A stretch of 64,000 nt of DNA from VRUE01 sp050258095 (GCA_050258095.1 JBLMYD010000010.1:23298-87297), one strand, 5' to 3'; shown: positions 17,262 to 26,123, counted from the first letter of the stretch. Made by a program: numbers and translations. Notes: a model not told the origin generated them from the sequence alone.

Positions 17262-18116
17262 TCAGGCGTGGCTATCGAGCCGCTCGGCCAGTCGCTTCAT
17301 GCCGAGCTTACGGGCGGCGGCCGCGGCGGCTCGCCACTCGGTCTCGCGGTCGGGCGGCGGCTCGACGCCGGCGTCGCGCAGCGTCGCGATCTCCTTGAAG
17401 GCGCGCAGGTCGTCGGCCGCGTCGAGCAGGGTCGCGCGCAGCGCCGGGCGGCGCTCGCGGATCGCGTCGTCGAGGACCGCCTCGAGCGAGCCGTGGCGAC
17501 GCAGCAGCTCGGCCGCCGTCTTCGGCCCCACCCCCTTGGCGCCGGGCAAACCGTCGGCGGGGTCGCCGCGCAGGGCGATGAAGTCGGGGACCAGCTCGGG
17601 CGGGATCCCGTAGCGCTCCTCGACCTCGGCCGGTCCGACCTCCTCGGCGCCTTTCGTCCCGGTCTTGACGTAGAGGACCGTGACCCGCTCGCTCGCGCAC
17701 TGGTACATGTCGCGGTCGCCGGTGAGGAGCAGGGCGCGGCCGCCCGCCTCCGCCTCGCGCCTGGCGTAGGTGCCGAGCAGGTCGTCGGCCTCGAGGTCCT
17801 CGCTCGTCGCCACCGTCCAGCCGAAGGACTCGAAGAAGTCGCGGGCGAAGGCGAACTGTGGCGAGAGGTCGTCGGGCATCGCCGCCTCGCGCTCGGCGTG
17901 GTAGGCGGGGTAGAGCTCGGTTCGGTAGGAGGCCGCGTCGGGACCGAAGCAGAGGACGACGGCGCGCGGCCGGTGCGCTTCGACCTCGCGCAGGACGAGG
18001 TTCGCCGTGCCGAGCAGCGCGTTGACGGGCCTGCCGTCCGCCCCGACGATCGAGTCCGGCAGCGCGTAGAAGGCGCGGAAGAGCATCGAGGGCGCGTCGA
18101 CGACGAGCAGCGGCAC
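17262..18116 (-). CDS. stand-alone 5'-3' exonuclease (Pol I N-terminal domain type)
   Basis: 284 residues matching the FEN/5'-nuclease domain of DNA polymerase I without a polymerase part. VVDAPSMLFRAFYA opens with the first metal-binding Asp, LEADDLLGT and TGDRDMYQ supply further acidic ligands, and GLPGAKGVGPKTAAELL is the helix-3-turn-helix DNA-binding motif. It probably removes flaps or RNA primers. Many actinobacteria carry such a paralogue in addition to PolA. The GTG start at 18116 fits the family N-terminus. Confidence 0.92.
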   Translation of the reverse strand: MPLLVVDAPSMLFRAFYALPDSIVGADGRPVNALLGTANLVLREVEAHRPRAVVLCFGPDAASYRTELYPAYHAEREAAMPDDLSPQFAFARDFFESFGWTVATSEDLEADDLLGTYARREAEAGGRALLLTGDRDMYQCASERVTVLYVKTGTKGAEEVGPAEVEERYGIPPELVPDFIALRGDPADGLPGAKGVGPKTAAELLRRHGSLEAVLDDAIRERRPALRATLLDAADDLRAFKEIATLRDAGVEPPPDRETEWRAAAAAARKLGMKRLAERLDSHA

Positions 18117-18197
18117 CCCCGCAGCCTACGCGCCGTCGCCGCAACCCCTACCTGCTGCCTGATCGCCAAACTATCCTCCCGTGGCGCGGTGAGATAG

Positions 18198-19064
18198 ATG
18201 AGACGCCGAAACGCGAAGTCGAGAGATGGGGTCCGAGCAGTAGGTTCGGCACTGCTGGGCGCGCTGCGCCGGATCGACGAGCTAGTCAAAAGTTGGCCGG
18301 GCCTTGCCACGCTCGCGGCGCTCGCGCTCGCGGCAGGGGCTTGGCTACTTCCGCGTCTTGCCAGCGACCAGTCATTGCCCAGCTCGCTGATGCCTTCTGC
18401 GCATATGGCGCTCGTCGACACGGTCGTGAAGGACAATGTCGGTAGCTACCCCTCACATTCGCGGCTGGAAGTGATTCTGCACAACACAGGAGGGCGACTG
18501 GCGGTAGTCAATCGGGCTCAGGTCACAATCCTCAAGGTCCAGGCGCTGCCGCTGTGTTTCACCCAGGGGGACCTTCCCGTCAGCAATACCTACGGGGTCT
18601 TGCTTTCTGCCTCCGCGCAACCTGGAGATGTGGTTACGATCCCCCTCCACCAACAACTTCGTGCCGATGAAGCAGATCGCTTCGGGATCTCTCTGGGGGT
18701 AGAGAGCGGGGATGGAAAATCACTTCAGGGTGTGTATCTCTTTGAAATCGAAGTTTCGCTGCAAAGCGACGAGCCCGAAGGATCTCTGAACGTGGGCAGG
18801 GTGCTCGTTGCTCTTCCCGATGCATTGATCGCGCCTGTCTACTACTTGGCGGAAGGGTCAGCCGAGATGCTGAACCAGTACTACAACGCCGATGGCGAAC
18901 CCGCCCGCGAAGCCTGGGCGGGGCCGATGCCATGTTGGCGCTCGAACGCCGCTGTTCTGCGACGCATACTCGCTGGCCCAGCGATTCGATCCCATGAGTT
19001 GGAGGAAGTTGAAGAGTCCATGGTGAATCCCACATTTGCGGCATTCGAAGGTCCCGTTGGCTGA
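18198..19064 (+). CDS. orphan membrane-anchored protein, unknown function
   Basis: 288 residues from ATG 18198. A basic N-terminus is followed by one membrane helix (LATLAALALAAGAWLL, about 37-52) and then a roughly 230-residue beta-rich domain containing SRLEVILHNTGGRLAVVNR and PGDVVTIPLHQQL. No family is recognised. Base composition is clearly lower in GC than the flanking exonuclease and CMD genes, so horizontal acquisition is likely. The stop codon lies inside an 18-bp perfect hairpin. Membrane orientation is uncertain. Confidence 0.7.
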   Translation: MRRRNAKSRDGVRAVGSALLGALRRIDELVKSWPGLATLAALALAAGAWLLPRLASDQSLPSSLMPSAHMALVDTVVKDNVGSYPSHSRLEVILHNTGGRLAVVNRAQVTILKVQALPLCFTQGDLPVSNTYGVLLSASAQPGDVVTIPLHQQLRADEADRFGISLGVESGDGKSLQGVYLFEIEVSLQSDEPEGSLNVGRVLVALPDALIAPVYYLAEGSAEMLNQYYNADGEPAREAWAGPMPCWRSNAAVLRRILAGPAIRSHELEEVEESMVNPTFAAFEGPVG

Positions 19065-19090
19065 AGCCTCAAGCTTCAGCCAACGGGACC
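19050..19090 (+). terminator. 18-bp perfect hairpin overlapping the stop codon
   Basis: Arms 19050-19067 and 19073-19090 are perfectly complementary over 18 bp with a 5-base loop (CTCAA). The TGA of the preceding gene (19062-19064) is inside the left arm, so translation would run into the stem. No T-run follows, so it is not a textbook intrinsic terminator. It may act as a transcription-end or 3'-protecting hairpin. Confidence 0.6.
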
Positions 19091-19160
19091 ACGGTGGGCT
19101 ACCTCGACTACCGTGCGGCTCGCATGCCGGACGAAACCGCATACGGTTACGGTCTCGGCG

Positions 19161-19712
19161 ATGGGTGAGGGAAGGCCACGCATAGAGCCGGGCGATCGGC
19201 GCCAGCTCGGCTGGGTCAACTCGGCGATCGCCAGGGTCGCCGGCCTCGCGACCCGCGGCCGCCCGCCGCGCATCTTCACCACGCTGGGGCGCCACCGCGG
19301 TCTCTTCCGGCGCTGGCTCTGGTTCGCCGGGGCGCTGATGCCGGGCGGCAAGTTGCCGCGGGCCGAGACCGAGCTGGTCATCCTGCGCGTCGCCCACAAC
19401 GCCGGCAGCGCGTACGAGTGGGCTCAGCACGAGCGGATCGCCGTCCGCGCCGGGCTCGGCGAGACCGAGGTCGCCCGCGTCCGCGAGGGACCGGACGCCG
19501 AGGGCTGGTCGGAGCGGCAGGCGCTGCTGCTGCGCGCCGCCGACGAGATGCATGCCGACGGCCGGATCGGCGACGAGCTCTGGGGCCGGCTCAGCGCCCA
19601 GCTCGACGAGGTGCGGCTGATCGAGCTCTGCATGTTGATCGGCCACTACGAGATGCTGGCGATGACGCTCAACACGCTCCGGGTCGAGCCCGACTTCCCC
19701 TCGCGCCTATGA
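19161..19712 (+). CDS. carboxymuconolactone decarboxylase (CMD/AhpD-like) family protein
   Basis: 183 residues. The CMD core reads AETELVILRVAHNAGSAYEWAQH, split here as an Ala/Asn variant: the catalytic Cys pair of AhpD is absent, so peroxidase activity is doubtful, while the YEWxxH is kept. The ATG at 19161 is preferred because the frame upstream passes into the hairpin region. The stop overlaps the SDR start (ATGA), so the two proteins are made together. They may act in one degradation or detoxification step, but the substrate is unknown. Confidence 0.82.
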   Translation: MGEGRPRIEPGDRRQLGWVNSAIARVAGLATRGRPPRIFTTLGRHRGLFRRWLWFAGALMPGGKLPRAETELVILRVAHNAGSAYEWAQHERIAVRAGLGETEVARVREGPDAEGWSERQALLLRAADEMHADGRIGDELWGRLSAQLDEVRLIELCMLIGHYEMLAMTLNTLRVEPDFPSRL

Positions 19713-20572
19713 GGGTCGGAGTCCGCGACCTGCGCGGCAGGCGCTGCCTGATCACGGGCGCCGCCGGCGGCATCGGCCGGGCGACCGCGATCGCGGCGGC
19801 CGAGAAGGGCGCGGTGCTCTTCCTCACGGACATTCAGGCCGAGGCCCTTGAGTCGGTCGCGGCGGAGATCCGCGGCGCTGGCGGCGCGGTCGCCTACGCG
19901 AAGGCGTCCGACGTCGCCGACCACGAGGCGATCGTCGCGATGGCCGCCGAGGTCCACGAGGCGCACGGCAGCATGGACGTCGTCATGAACGTCGCCGGGG
20001 TCTCCACCTGGGGGACGATCGAGCGCCTGCGCTACAGCGACTGGCAGAAGATGGTCGACGTCGACCTGATGGGGCCGATCGGCGTGCTCGAGTGCTTCGT
20101 GCCGCCGATGATCGAGGCCGGCCGCGGCGGCCACGTCGTCAACGTCGCCTCGGCGGCGGGACTCTTCGGCTTTCCCTGGCACGCTGCCTACAGCGCCGCC
20201 AAGTTCGGCCTGCGCGGCGTCTCCGAGGTGTTGCGCACGGACCTGCGCCGCCACCGCATCGGTGTCAGCCTCGTCTGCCCCGGTGCGGTGCGAACGCCCC
20301 TGGTCGAGACGGTCGAGGTCCTCGGCGTCGACCGCGAGAGCCCGGCGATGCAAAGGCTGCTCGAGGGCTTCGACCGGCGCGCCGTCAGTGCCGAGCACGT
20401 CGCCGCCAAGATCCTCGCCGGCATCGAGCGCAACCGCTTCATGGTCTTCACCTCAGCCGACATCCACGCCCTCTACCTGGTCCAGCGCTACGCCCCACCT
20501 CTCTACCGGCTGGCGATGCGGGTTCTCGACCGCGAGCTGAACAAGGCCGCCGCATCCAGCTCCGAGGGCTGA
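19709..20572 (+). CDS. short-chain dehydrogenase/reductase
   Basis: 287 residues with a complete classical SDR set: ITGAAGGIGRA for NAD(P) binding, NVAG in the fourth strand, the catalytic Ser in VNVASAAGL and YSAAK with the catalytic Tyr and Lys. TDIQAE after the second strand has an Asp suggesting a preference for NAD(H). It starts ATG overlapping the CMD gene's stop. The C-terminal extension (IHALYLVQRYAPPLYRLAMR) is hydrophobic and could touch the membrane. The substrate is not predictable. Confidence 0.9.
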   Translation: MRVGVRDLRGRRCLITGAAGGIGRATAIAAAEKGAVLFLTDIQAEALESVAAEIRGAGGAVAYAKASDVADHEAIVAMAAEVHEAHGSMDVVMNVAGVSTWGTIERLRYSDWQKMVDVDLMGPIGVLECFVPPMIEAGRGGHVVNVASAAGLFGFPWHAAYSAAKFGLRGVSEVLRTDLRRHRIGVSLVCPGAVRTPLVETVEVLGVDRESPAMQRLLEGFDRRAVSAEHVAAKILAGIERNRFMVFTSADIHALYLVQRYAPPLYRLAMRVLDRELNKAAASSSEG

Positions 20573-20589
20573 CTGCCCCACGGCGAGCG

Positions 20590-21477
20590 CTAACGGCGAG
20601 GGTGTTCCAGGCCGGCCGAGAAGCCTCGGCCCGTCACCGGCACGTCCGCACGGCCGGGAAGGTCGACGGTCAGGTTCCCCGTCCACTGGTTGCCGTGACG
20701 GGCGTTGCGGTGGAAGCTGCCATGACCGGCAAAGGGGGCGGGCGGCCTGACGGTCGCGGTGCGCAGGCGCCGGTCATAGCGCAGGGCGCCGGCGCCGGCC
20801 CAGGTCCAGATCGCCCGGTGGATCTCCATTTCGCCCCGGTGTTCCTCGACTTCAACGCTCACCCCGGTCCTGGCGCCCGGCCTTCTCTGAGTCGCGTCGA
20901 ACTCGAGCCTGTACTTCTCAAGGCGGCGCTTATCCACATCGAGGCGAGCCCCCGGCAGGCTCTTGCCAGGGGGCCTTCCACTCCACTCGCTGCCGATGCA
21001 AAGGAACGTAGGTTCGAGTGGCGCGCTGGTGGCGCTGACTTCGGTGAATCCTTCCTCACCGTGAAACTCGATGGTCCCCTCGTAGCGCTCTGCCTTGACC
21101 CGCTTCCTGCTCCCCGGCTTGCAGTTTCGGCGAACGGTCTTCATTCGCCCGGTAGGCACCCGAGTCACCGAGATCCTGCCCAGCTTGCCGAGATCTGCGT
21201 CAATGGTCGTGCGCGTCACCGTGGCCGGTGCCGCGTAGGTGACCATCGCACGCTTACCGTGCACCAGGAAAAGGCCGATCTCCTCCTCCTCTTCTTCTTC
21301 TTCTTCTTCTTTCGGCACTCCCGCCAGAGCGAAGAGGACGTAGCCGTTGCTCGCCTTCAGCCGGAACCCGGTGATCGGCGGCAGACGACCTTCCTCGCCC
21401 TGGACGGCGCTCGGTAGCAGCAGGGTCAGCGCCAGCCCCAGCATGACCCCTACCACGCTCCGCGAGATTCGCGTCAC
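20590..21477 (-). CDS. secreted protein with an uninterrupted poly-glutamate tract
   Basis: 295 residues with a signal peptide (SVVGVMLGLALTLLLPSA, cut near VQGEE), then a beta-rich domain. Residues about 56-66 are a run of ten glutamates encoded by a simple GAA/GAG repeat. Two cysteine pairs are spread through the mature part. No known domain is recognised. It is convergent with the SDR gene 17 bases away. The repeat is a possible site of length variation. Confidence 0.72.
   Translation of the reverse strand: MTRISRSVVGVMLGLALTLLLPSAVQGEEGRLPPITGFRLKASNGYVLFALAGVPKEEEEEEEEEEIGLFLVHGKRAMVTYAAPATVTRTTIDADLGKLGRISVTRVPTGRMKTVRRNCKPGSRKRVKAERYEGTIEFHGEEGFTEVSATSAPLEPTFLCIGSEWSGRPPGKSLPGARLDVDKRRLEKYRLEFDATQRRPGARTGVSVEVEEHRGEMEIHRAIWTWAGAGALRYDRRLRTATVRPPAPFAGHGSFHRNARHGNQWTGNLTVDLPGRADVPVTGRGFSAGLEHPRR
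21281..21311. repeat. trinucleotide microsatellite inside a coding sequence
   Basis: About ten tandem copies of CTC/CTT (GAG/GAA on the coding strand) encode the poly-Glu run of the 20590-21477 protein. The 3-base period keeps the frame whatever the copy number, so strains could differ in tract length without losing the protein. Confidence 0.8.
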
Positions 21478-21537
21478 TCAGCAATCCTACCGGCCAAATT
21501 GCTGAAACTCGCACAGCTCGGTGGCGCTGTCGATCCC

Positions 21538-21993
21538 TCAGGGTTGTCGCCGAGAGAGAAGCAGCTCGAGCTTGTCGAAGCTGTCCGTCCAGCCGTTCCG
21601 ATGAAGCTCGCGGCGCGCCCCGGTCTTGAAGGGGTACTGCGTCAGGGCTACCTCGGCCGCACCATCGAGATCGCGAAACGACAGGGTGACCAGCGTCTCG
21701 ACATCGTCCTCGTCGGGTTCCTCCCATGCGAACGAGAAGGTGAGACGGGCAGGCGGATCGACCTCGCGGAACGTCCCCACCAGGTAGAACGGATCGCCCT
21801 CCGGGGGCTGCATCTCGATCCTGTAGCTCTTCCCAGCACCGGGCTGGAACTCCAGGCTCGGGACGGTGAATCCCTCGGGACCCCACCATCTCGCCAACGC
21901 ACTCGGGTCGCTGAAGGCGGCGAAGACAGCCGGAGCAGGTGCGGGGAGAACCCGCACCATCTCAAGCACGAGCTCGTCCGATCTCCCCTCCAT
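21538..21993 (-). CDS. SRPBCC (AHSA1-like) domain protein
   Basis: 151 residues with the START-like ligand-cavity fold signature: RVLPAPAPAVFAAFSDP, then ALARWWGPEGF, and a C-terminal helix in GWTDSFDKLELLL. Such proteins bind hydrophobic ligands or act as co-chaperone-like or polyketide-cyclase-like factors; many are simply stress-associated. It lies 61 bases upstream of the poly-Glu protein on the same strand. There is no specific functional clue. Confidence 0.85.
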   Translation of the reverse strand: MEGRSDELVLEMVRVLPAPAPAVFAAFSDPSALARWWGPEGFTVPSLEFQPGAGKSYRIEMQPPEGDPFYLVGTFREVDPPARLTFSFAWEEPDEDDVETLVTLSFRDLDGAAEVALTQYPFKTGARRELHRNGWTDSFDKLELLLSRRQP

Positions 21994-22067
21994 CGCATGG
22001 GAGTGTATCCGCCCATGTTGGAATTACCAGGGGGACGACGAGCAGGGCAAGGTGTGAAGATGCGGTC

Positions 22068-22406
22068 ATGGCCGACCCCGAGGACCAGCCGGTCTACGCG
22101 CTCAACCTCTTCGACGTCGCCGATCGCGACGAGTACCTGGCGTACTCGCGTCGCTCGGCGCAGGAGGTGGAGCGGCACGGCGGCCGCGTCATCGCCCTCG
22201 GCAAGTTTGCGGACATGATCCGGGGCGAGATCGAGCCGCGCCAGGTCCTGATCCTGGTCGAGTGGCGCAGCCGCGCCCACTTCGACTCCTACCGCGAGGA
22301 CCCCGAGCTCGCCGACCTCCATCCCCACCGAGAAGCGGGCGCCGGCAACTACGTCTGGCATCTCTTCGACAAGCTCGAGGACCTGCGCCCGGTGCTCAAG
22401 CCCTGA
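22068..22406 (+). CDS. DUF1330 family protein
   Basis: 112 residues from ATG 22068, with the ferredoxin-like dimeric alpha/beta barrel pattern of DUF1330: YALNLFDVADRDEYLAYSRR at the start, then VLILVEWRSRAHFDSYRED. Function is unknown for the family. The gene ends 9 bases before the end of the convergent glutamate decarboxylase gene, leaving no room for separate terminators. Confidence 0.75.
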   Translation: MADPEDQPVYALNLFDVADRDEYLAYSRRSAQEVERHGGRVIALGKFADMIRGEIEPRQVLILVEWRSRAHFDSYREDPELADLHPHREAGAGNYVWHLFDKLEDLRPVLKP

Positions 22407-22415
22407 TCGCGAGCC

Positions 22416-23795
22416 TCAGTAGCCGCTGCCCTTCTTCATGCTCTTGCGCTCCTCAGGGTGGGCGGCGCCCTTCTTGTCGAGCGTCTCGCAGGCCTCGGCG
22501 ATGTCTTCGGCGAGGCGGTCGACGTGGGCGCGGCTCATGGTCAGCTTGACCAGGGCCCGCATCACGGTCACGTCCTGCGCGTCGGGCGGCATCGTGTAGG
22601 CGGGCAGCATCCAGCCGCGCTCGGCCGAGAGCTGCCAGGAGACGTCGAACTCGTCGTACGGCCCTTCCTCGGCGAGCTTGAAGGCGACGAGCGGCAGCTG
22701 CTCGGCGTCGGCGCCGATCAGCTCGAAGCGGCCCATCGCTTCCAGCTTTTCGGCCAGCGCCCGAGCGTTCATCTGCATCGTCTCCATGATGTAGCCGTAG
22801 CCCTTGCGCCCGAGGCGGACGAGGTTGTAGTACTGGGCCAGCACCATCGCCGAGCCGGTTGAGAAGTTGAGGGTGAAGGTGGCGTCGGTTTTGCCGAGGT
22901 AGTTCTCGTAGAAGACGAGGTCCTCGGCGAGGTCGGAGCGCTCGCGGAAGACGAGCCAGCCGATGCCGGGGTAGACGAGCCCGAACTTGTGGCCCGAGAC
23001 GTTGATCGAGCGCACCTGCTCGAGCCGGAAGTCCCAGGCGGAGTCTGGGTAGAGGAAGGGCCAGACGAAGCCGCCCGAGGCAGCGTCGATGTGCAGCGGC
23101 ACGTCGAGGCCCTTCTCGCCCTTGAGGTCGAGCAGGAGCTTGTTTATGCCGACGATGTCGTCCCTGTGGCCGGTGAAGGTGGTGCCGAGGACGGCGGCGA
23201 CGCCGATCGTGTTCTCGTCGACGTGGGGCTCGACGTCCTCGGGGCCGATCGTGTACTTGTCGGGCTGCAGCGGCACGATCCGCGGCTCGACGTCGAAGTA
23301 GCGGCAGAACTTCTCCCAGACCACGTGCACGTCGCCGCCGAAGACCAGGTTCGGCTTGTCGACCGGCTTCGACTCGGCTTCGCGGCGCTGCTTCCACTTC
23401 CACTTCAGCGACAGGGCGCCGAGCATGATCGCCTCCGAGGAGCCCTGGGTGCGGGCGCCGGTGGTCTCGCCGGGGGCGTTGAAGAGGTCGGCGAGCATGC
23501 GGATGCAGCGCTGCTCGATCTCGGCGGAGATCGGGTACTCGGCGTGGTCGATGAAGTTGCGGTACAGGTTCTCGGCGATGATCCGCTGCGCCTCCGGCTC
23601 CATCCAAGTGGTGACGAAGGTGGCGAGGTTTTTGAACGGCTCGCCCTCGAGCATCAGTTCCTCGCCGACCAGCCGCATCGCGTCGAGGGCGGGCATGCCG
23701 TCGACCGGGAACTCGTGCGCAGGGGCGTCCTCGATCAGGAAGCGGTTGCCGTAGAGGGCCTCGGCCTGCTCCGGGGTCATGCCTTTCTTGCTCAT
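22416..23795 (-). CDS. gadB: glutamate decarboxylase
   Basis: 459 residues from ATG 23795, normal length for bacterial GadB. PLP-dependent conversion of glutamate to GABA consumes a proton and supports acid resistance or GABA metabolism. The PLP lysine is in SINVSGHKFGLVYPG; the phosphate/cofactor region is GSSEAIMLGALS, and the Asp pairing with the pyridine N lies in HIDAASGGF. No glutamate/GABA antiporter gene is adjacent. An internal ATG (MTPEQ) is an alternative start. Confidence 0.93.
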   Translation of the reverse strand: MSKKGMTPEQAEALYGNRFLIEDAPAHEFPVDGMPALDAMRLVGEELMLEGEPFKNLATFVTTWMEPEAQRIIAENLYRNFIDHAEYPISAEIEQRCIRMLADLFNAPGETTGARTQGSSEAIMLGALSLKWKWKQRREAESKPVDKPNLVFGGDVHVVWEKFCRYFDVEPRIVPLQPDKYTIGPEDVEPHVDENTIGVAAVLGTTFTGHRDDIVGINKLLLDLKGEKGLDVPLHIDAASGGFVWPFLYPDSAWDFRLEQVRSINVSGHKFGLVYPGIGWLVFRERSDLAEDLVFYENYLGKTDATFTLNFSTGSAMVLAQYYNLVRLGRKGYGYIMETMQMNARALAEKLEAMGRFELIGADAEQLPLVAFKLAEEGPYDEFDVSWQLSAERGWMLPAYTMPPDAQDVTVMRALVKLTMSRAHVDRLAEDIAEACETLDKKGAAHPEERKSMKKGSGY

Positions 23796-23848
23796 CTGGG
23801 CCTCGCTGTGCTCGGGGGCTGGGAGCGCGCGATTCGCGCGCCTCGATC

Positions 23849-24244
23849 CTAGTCCGGCAGCAGCTCGAAGCCCTCGCGAATGAAGTCGTCGTCGAGCGCG
23901 AGGGCCGTGCGGAGGCCGAGGCGGCGCATCAGCTCGAAGCTGACGTGGTCGACCAGGGAGGAGCGTCGCCGCAGCGCTCCCAGGTGGGCGACGACCGCCG
24001 CGTCGTGGAGGTCTGCGTCGACCCAGACGACGTCGAGCGCGGGAACCACATCCTCGAGCAGCGCCCGAACCGCGCGCGCGCCGAGGCGCCGGTGCGCCAG
24101 CGCCTCGGTCTCGACCAGCACGTAGTTGTGGGTGATCGCGTCGCGGTCGCGGAGCACCCGGGCCATGCTCTTGCGTACGCGCCCATGCTGCTCGGCGTCT
24201 CTGTCGAGGAAGGCGAGAAGGGTCGATGTGTCGAGGAAGGTCAA
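23849..24244 (-). CDS. PIN-domain ribonuclease toxin (VapC-like)
   Basis: 131 residues from a TTG start overlapping the antitoxin stop (TTGA). PIN-domain acidic residues are visible: Asp5 in FLDTSTLLAF, Glu in YVLVETEAL and Asp in LVDHVSFEL plus LALDDDF. It should be a Mg-dependent RNase held inactive by the partner encoded just upstream. The gene order (antitoxin first) and the overlap are typical of vapBC modules. Confidence 0.88.
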   Translation of the reverse strand: MTFLDTSTLLAFLDRDAEQHGRVRKSMARVLRDRDAITHNYVLVETEALAHRRLGARAVRALLEDVVPALDVVWVDADLHDAAVVAHLGALRRRSSLVDHVSFELMRRLGLRTALALDDDFIREGFELLPD

Positions 24245-24480
24245 CGAGCGGGGCGCTCGGCCAGGTAGGCGTCGTGGCGCTCGGCGAGATCGCTGACGCC
24301 GGAGGCCCCCGCGCCGGCGGCTCCAAGCGCCTTCTCCACGGCGGTGTCGTCGCCTTCTCGAGCCAGTAGCGGCTTCAACGCCTCACGGACGACGGCCGCC
24401 TTGGAGATCCCGCGTCGCCGCGCCTCCTGCGCGAGCGCGGCAGCTTGGTCCTCGGGCAGCTGAATGATGGTCCGGACCAC
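24241..24480 (-). CDS. ribbon-helix-helix antitoxin (VapB/CopG-like)
   Basis: 79 residues. The N-terminal RTIIQLPEDQAAALAQ followed by GISKAAVVREAL is a ribbon-helix-helix DNA-binding domain. The C-terminal acidic tail probably wraps the PIN toxin. The GTG at 24480 has no Shine-Dalgarno; a -10-like TATCAT lies only about 7 bases upstream, so the message may be leaderless. It would autorepress the operon. It is divergent from the ABC transporter starting at 24589. Confidence 0.82.
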   Translation of the reverse strand: MVRTIIQLPEDQAAALAQEARRRGISKAAVVREALKPLLAREGDDTAVEKALGAAGAGASGVSDLAERHDAYLAERPAR

Positions 24481-24588
24481 GGAGGAATGATATCGCGTAC
24501 CGCTTGACTGATGACAGTCTCGTCTTGAGCGGACCGGATGCCGGAGGCCACTCGCCGCACCGGTCCGGCGGGTACCGTTAGCGGCGCT

Positions 24589-25359
24589 GTGGACGAGCAG
24601 GCGCTGCACATCGAGGAGCTGGTCAAGCGCTACCCGACGGGGGTGGAGGCGCTGCGTGGCGTCTCGCTGCAGATCGCGCCGGGGGAGCTGTTCGGCCTGC
24701 TCGGGCCGAACGGCGCCGGCAAGTCGACGCTGATCCACTGCGCGACCGGGCTGGCGCAGCCGAGCGCCGGGGCGATCCGGGTCTTCGGCCACGACGCGAT
24801 CAACGACTACGGGGCGGCGCGGCAGGCGGTCGGGCTGGCGCCGCAGGAGCTCAACCTCGACTGGTTCCTCACCGTCGAGGAGACGCTCGACTACCACGCC
24901 GGCTACTTCGGGATGCCGCGGCGCGAGCGCCGCGAGCGCACCCGCGAGCTGCTCGAGACCTTCTCGCTGACCGAGAAGCGCGACGAACGGACCCGCACGC
25001 TCTCGGGCGGGATGAAGCGGCGGCTGATCCTGGCGCGGGCGATGATGCACCGGCCGCGGCTGCTGATCCTCGACGAGCCGACCGCCGGCGTCGACGTCGA
25101 GCTGCGGCTCGAGCTCTGGCACTACGTGCAGCGGATCAACCAGGAGGGGACGACGATCCTGCTGACGACGCACTACCTGGAGGAGGCCGAGCAGCTCTGC
25201 GACCGGATCGCCTTCATCGCCGAAGGCGGCATCGTCGGCGAGGGGACGAGCGCCGAGCTGGCGGCGCGCTACGGCGTCGCCAACCTCGAGGACGCCTACC
25301 TGGCCCTGGTCGGCCGCAAAGAGCTCTCGCGCTCGCACATCGAGGTCGCGGCCACGTGA
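24589..25359 (+). CDS. ABC transporter ATP-binding protein (ABC-2 exporter)
   Basis: 256 residues with Walker A GPNGAGKST, Q-loop in LAPQELNL, signature LSGGMKRR, Walker B LLILDEP and an H-loop TTHYLEEAE. It pairs with the permease that starts in its last codons (GTGA overlap). The subgroup resembles drug, polyketide or Nod-factor type exporters. The GTG at 24589 is chosen because it precedes the family start by a few residues. The substrate cannot be inferred. Confidence 0.93.
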   Translation: MDEQALHIEELVKRYPTGVEALRGVSLQIAPGELFGLLGPNGAGKSTLIHCATGLAQPSAGAIRVFGHDAINDYGAARQAVGLAPQELNLDWFLTVEETLDYHAGYFGMPRRERRERTRELLETFSLTEKRDERTRTLSGGMKRRLILARAMMHRPRLLILDEPTAGVDVELRLELWHYVQRINQEGTTILLTTHYLEEAEQLCDRIAFIAEGGIVGEGTSAELAARYGVANLEDAYLALVGRKELSRSHIEVAAT

Positions 25360-26123
25360 GCGCGGCGCAGATCCGCTTCGCGACGCTCTGGCGGCGCGAG
25401 GTCAACCGCTTCATGAAGATCAAGAAGCAGACGCTGGGCGCGCCGCTGCTCGAAACCTTCCTCTACATCATGGTCTTCGGCGCCGCCCTCGGCTCGCGGA
25501 TCAAGCACCTGCACGGCATCGACTACATCCTCTTCGTCATCCCCGGCCTGATCATGATGGCCTTCTCGACCAACTCCTTCGCCAACAACTCCGCCTCGAT
25601 CCTGCAGCAGAAGTTCCAGGGCGCGATCCAGGACCAGCTCTCCTCGCCGGCCTCGCCGGTCGAGCTGCTGCTCGCCTTCTCGCTCGGCGGCTTCATGCGC
25701 GGGCTGGCCGTGGCGACGCTGACCTACGTCGTCTCGGCAGTCCTCGTCGGCCTGCCCGTGGACCACCTGCTCGTGCTGGTCCCCTCGCTCTTCCTCGTCG
25801 GCTTCTTCTTCTCCCAGCTCGGCGTGCTCACCGGGGTCCGGGCCGAGCAGTTCGACGACGTCGCCTTCGTCCAGACCTTCGTCCTGCAGCCGCTGATCTT
25901 CCTTGGCGGCGTCTTCTACTCTGCGGCGCTGCTGCCGCAGCCGTTCGAGACGCTGACCCGCTTCGACCCGATCTACTACATGATCAACCTCGTCCGCTAC
26001 GGCTTCGTCGGCTTCACCGAAGTCAGCATCGCCCTCTCGCTGCTGGCGCTCGCCGCCGCCACCGCGGCCATCTTCCTCGTCAACCTGCGCCTCTTCTCGA
26101 AGGGCTACAAGCTCCGCGCGTAG
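25356..26123 (+). CDS. ABC-2 type transporter permease
   Basis: 255 residues with six hydrophobic segments, starting after a cytoplasmic helix (LWRREVNRFMKIKKQ). The ABC-2 signature region is FLGGVFYSAALLPQPFE, followed by the amphipathic DPIYYMINLVRYG. It forms the membrane part of the exporter with the preceding ATPase, presumably as a dimer. Translation is coupled by overlapping start and stop codons. Confidence 0.92.
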   Translation: MSAAQIRFATLWRREVNRFMKIKKQTLGAPLLETFLYIMVFGAALGSRIKHLHGIDYILFVIPGLIMMAFSTNSFANNSASILQQKFQGAIQDQLSSPASPVELLLAFSLGGFMRGLAVATLTYVVSAVLVGLPVDHLLVLVPSLFLVGFFFSQLGVLTGVRAEQFDDVAFVQTFVLQPLIFLGGVFYSAALLPQPFETLTRFDPIYYMINLVRYGFVGFTEVSIALSLLALAAATAAIFLVNLRLFSKGYKLRA

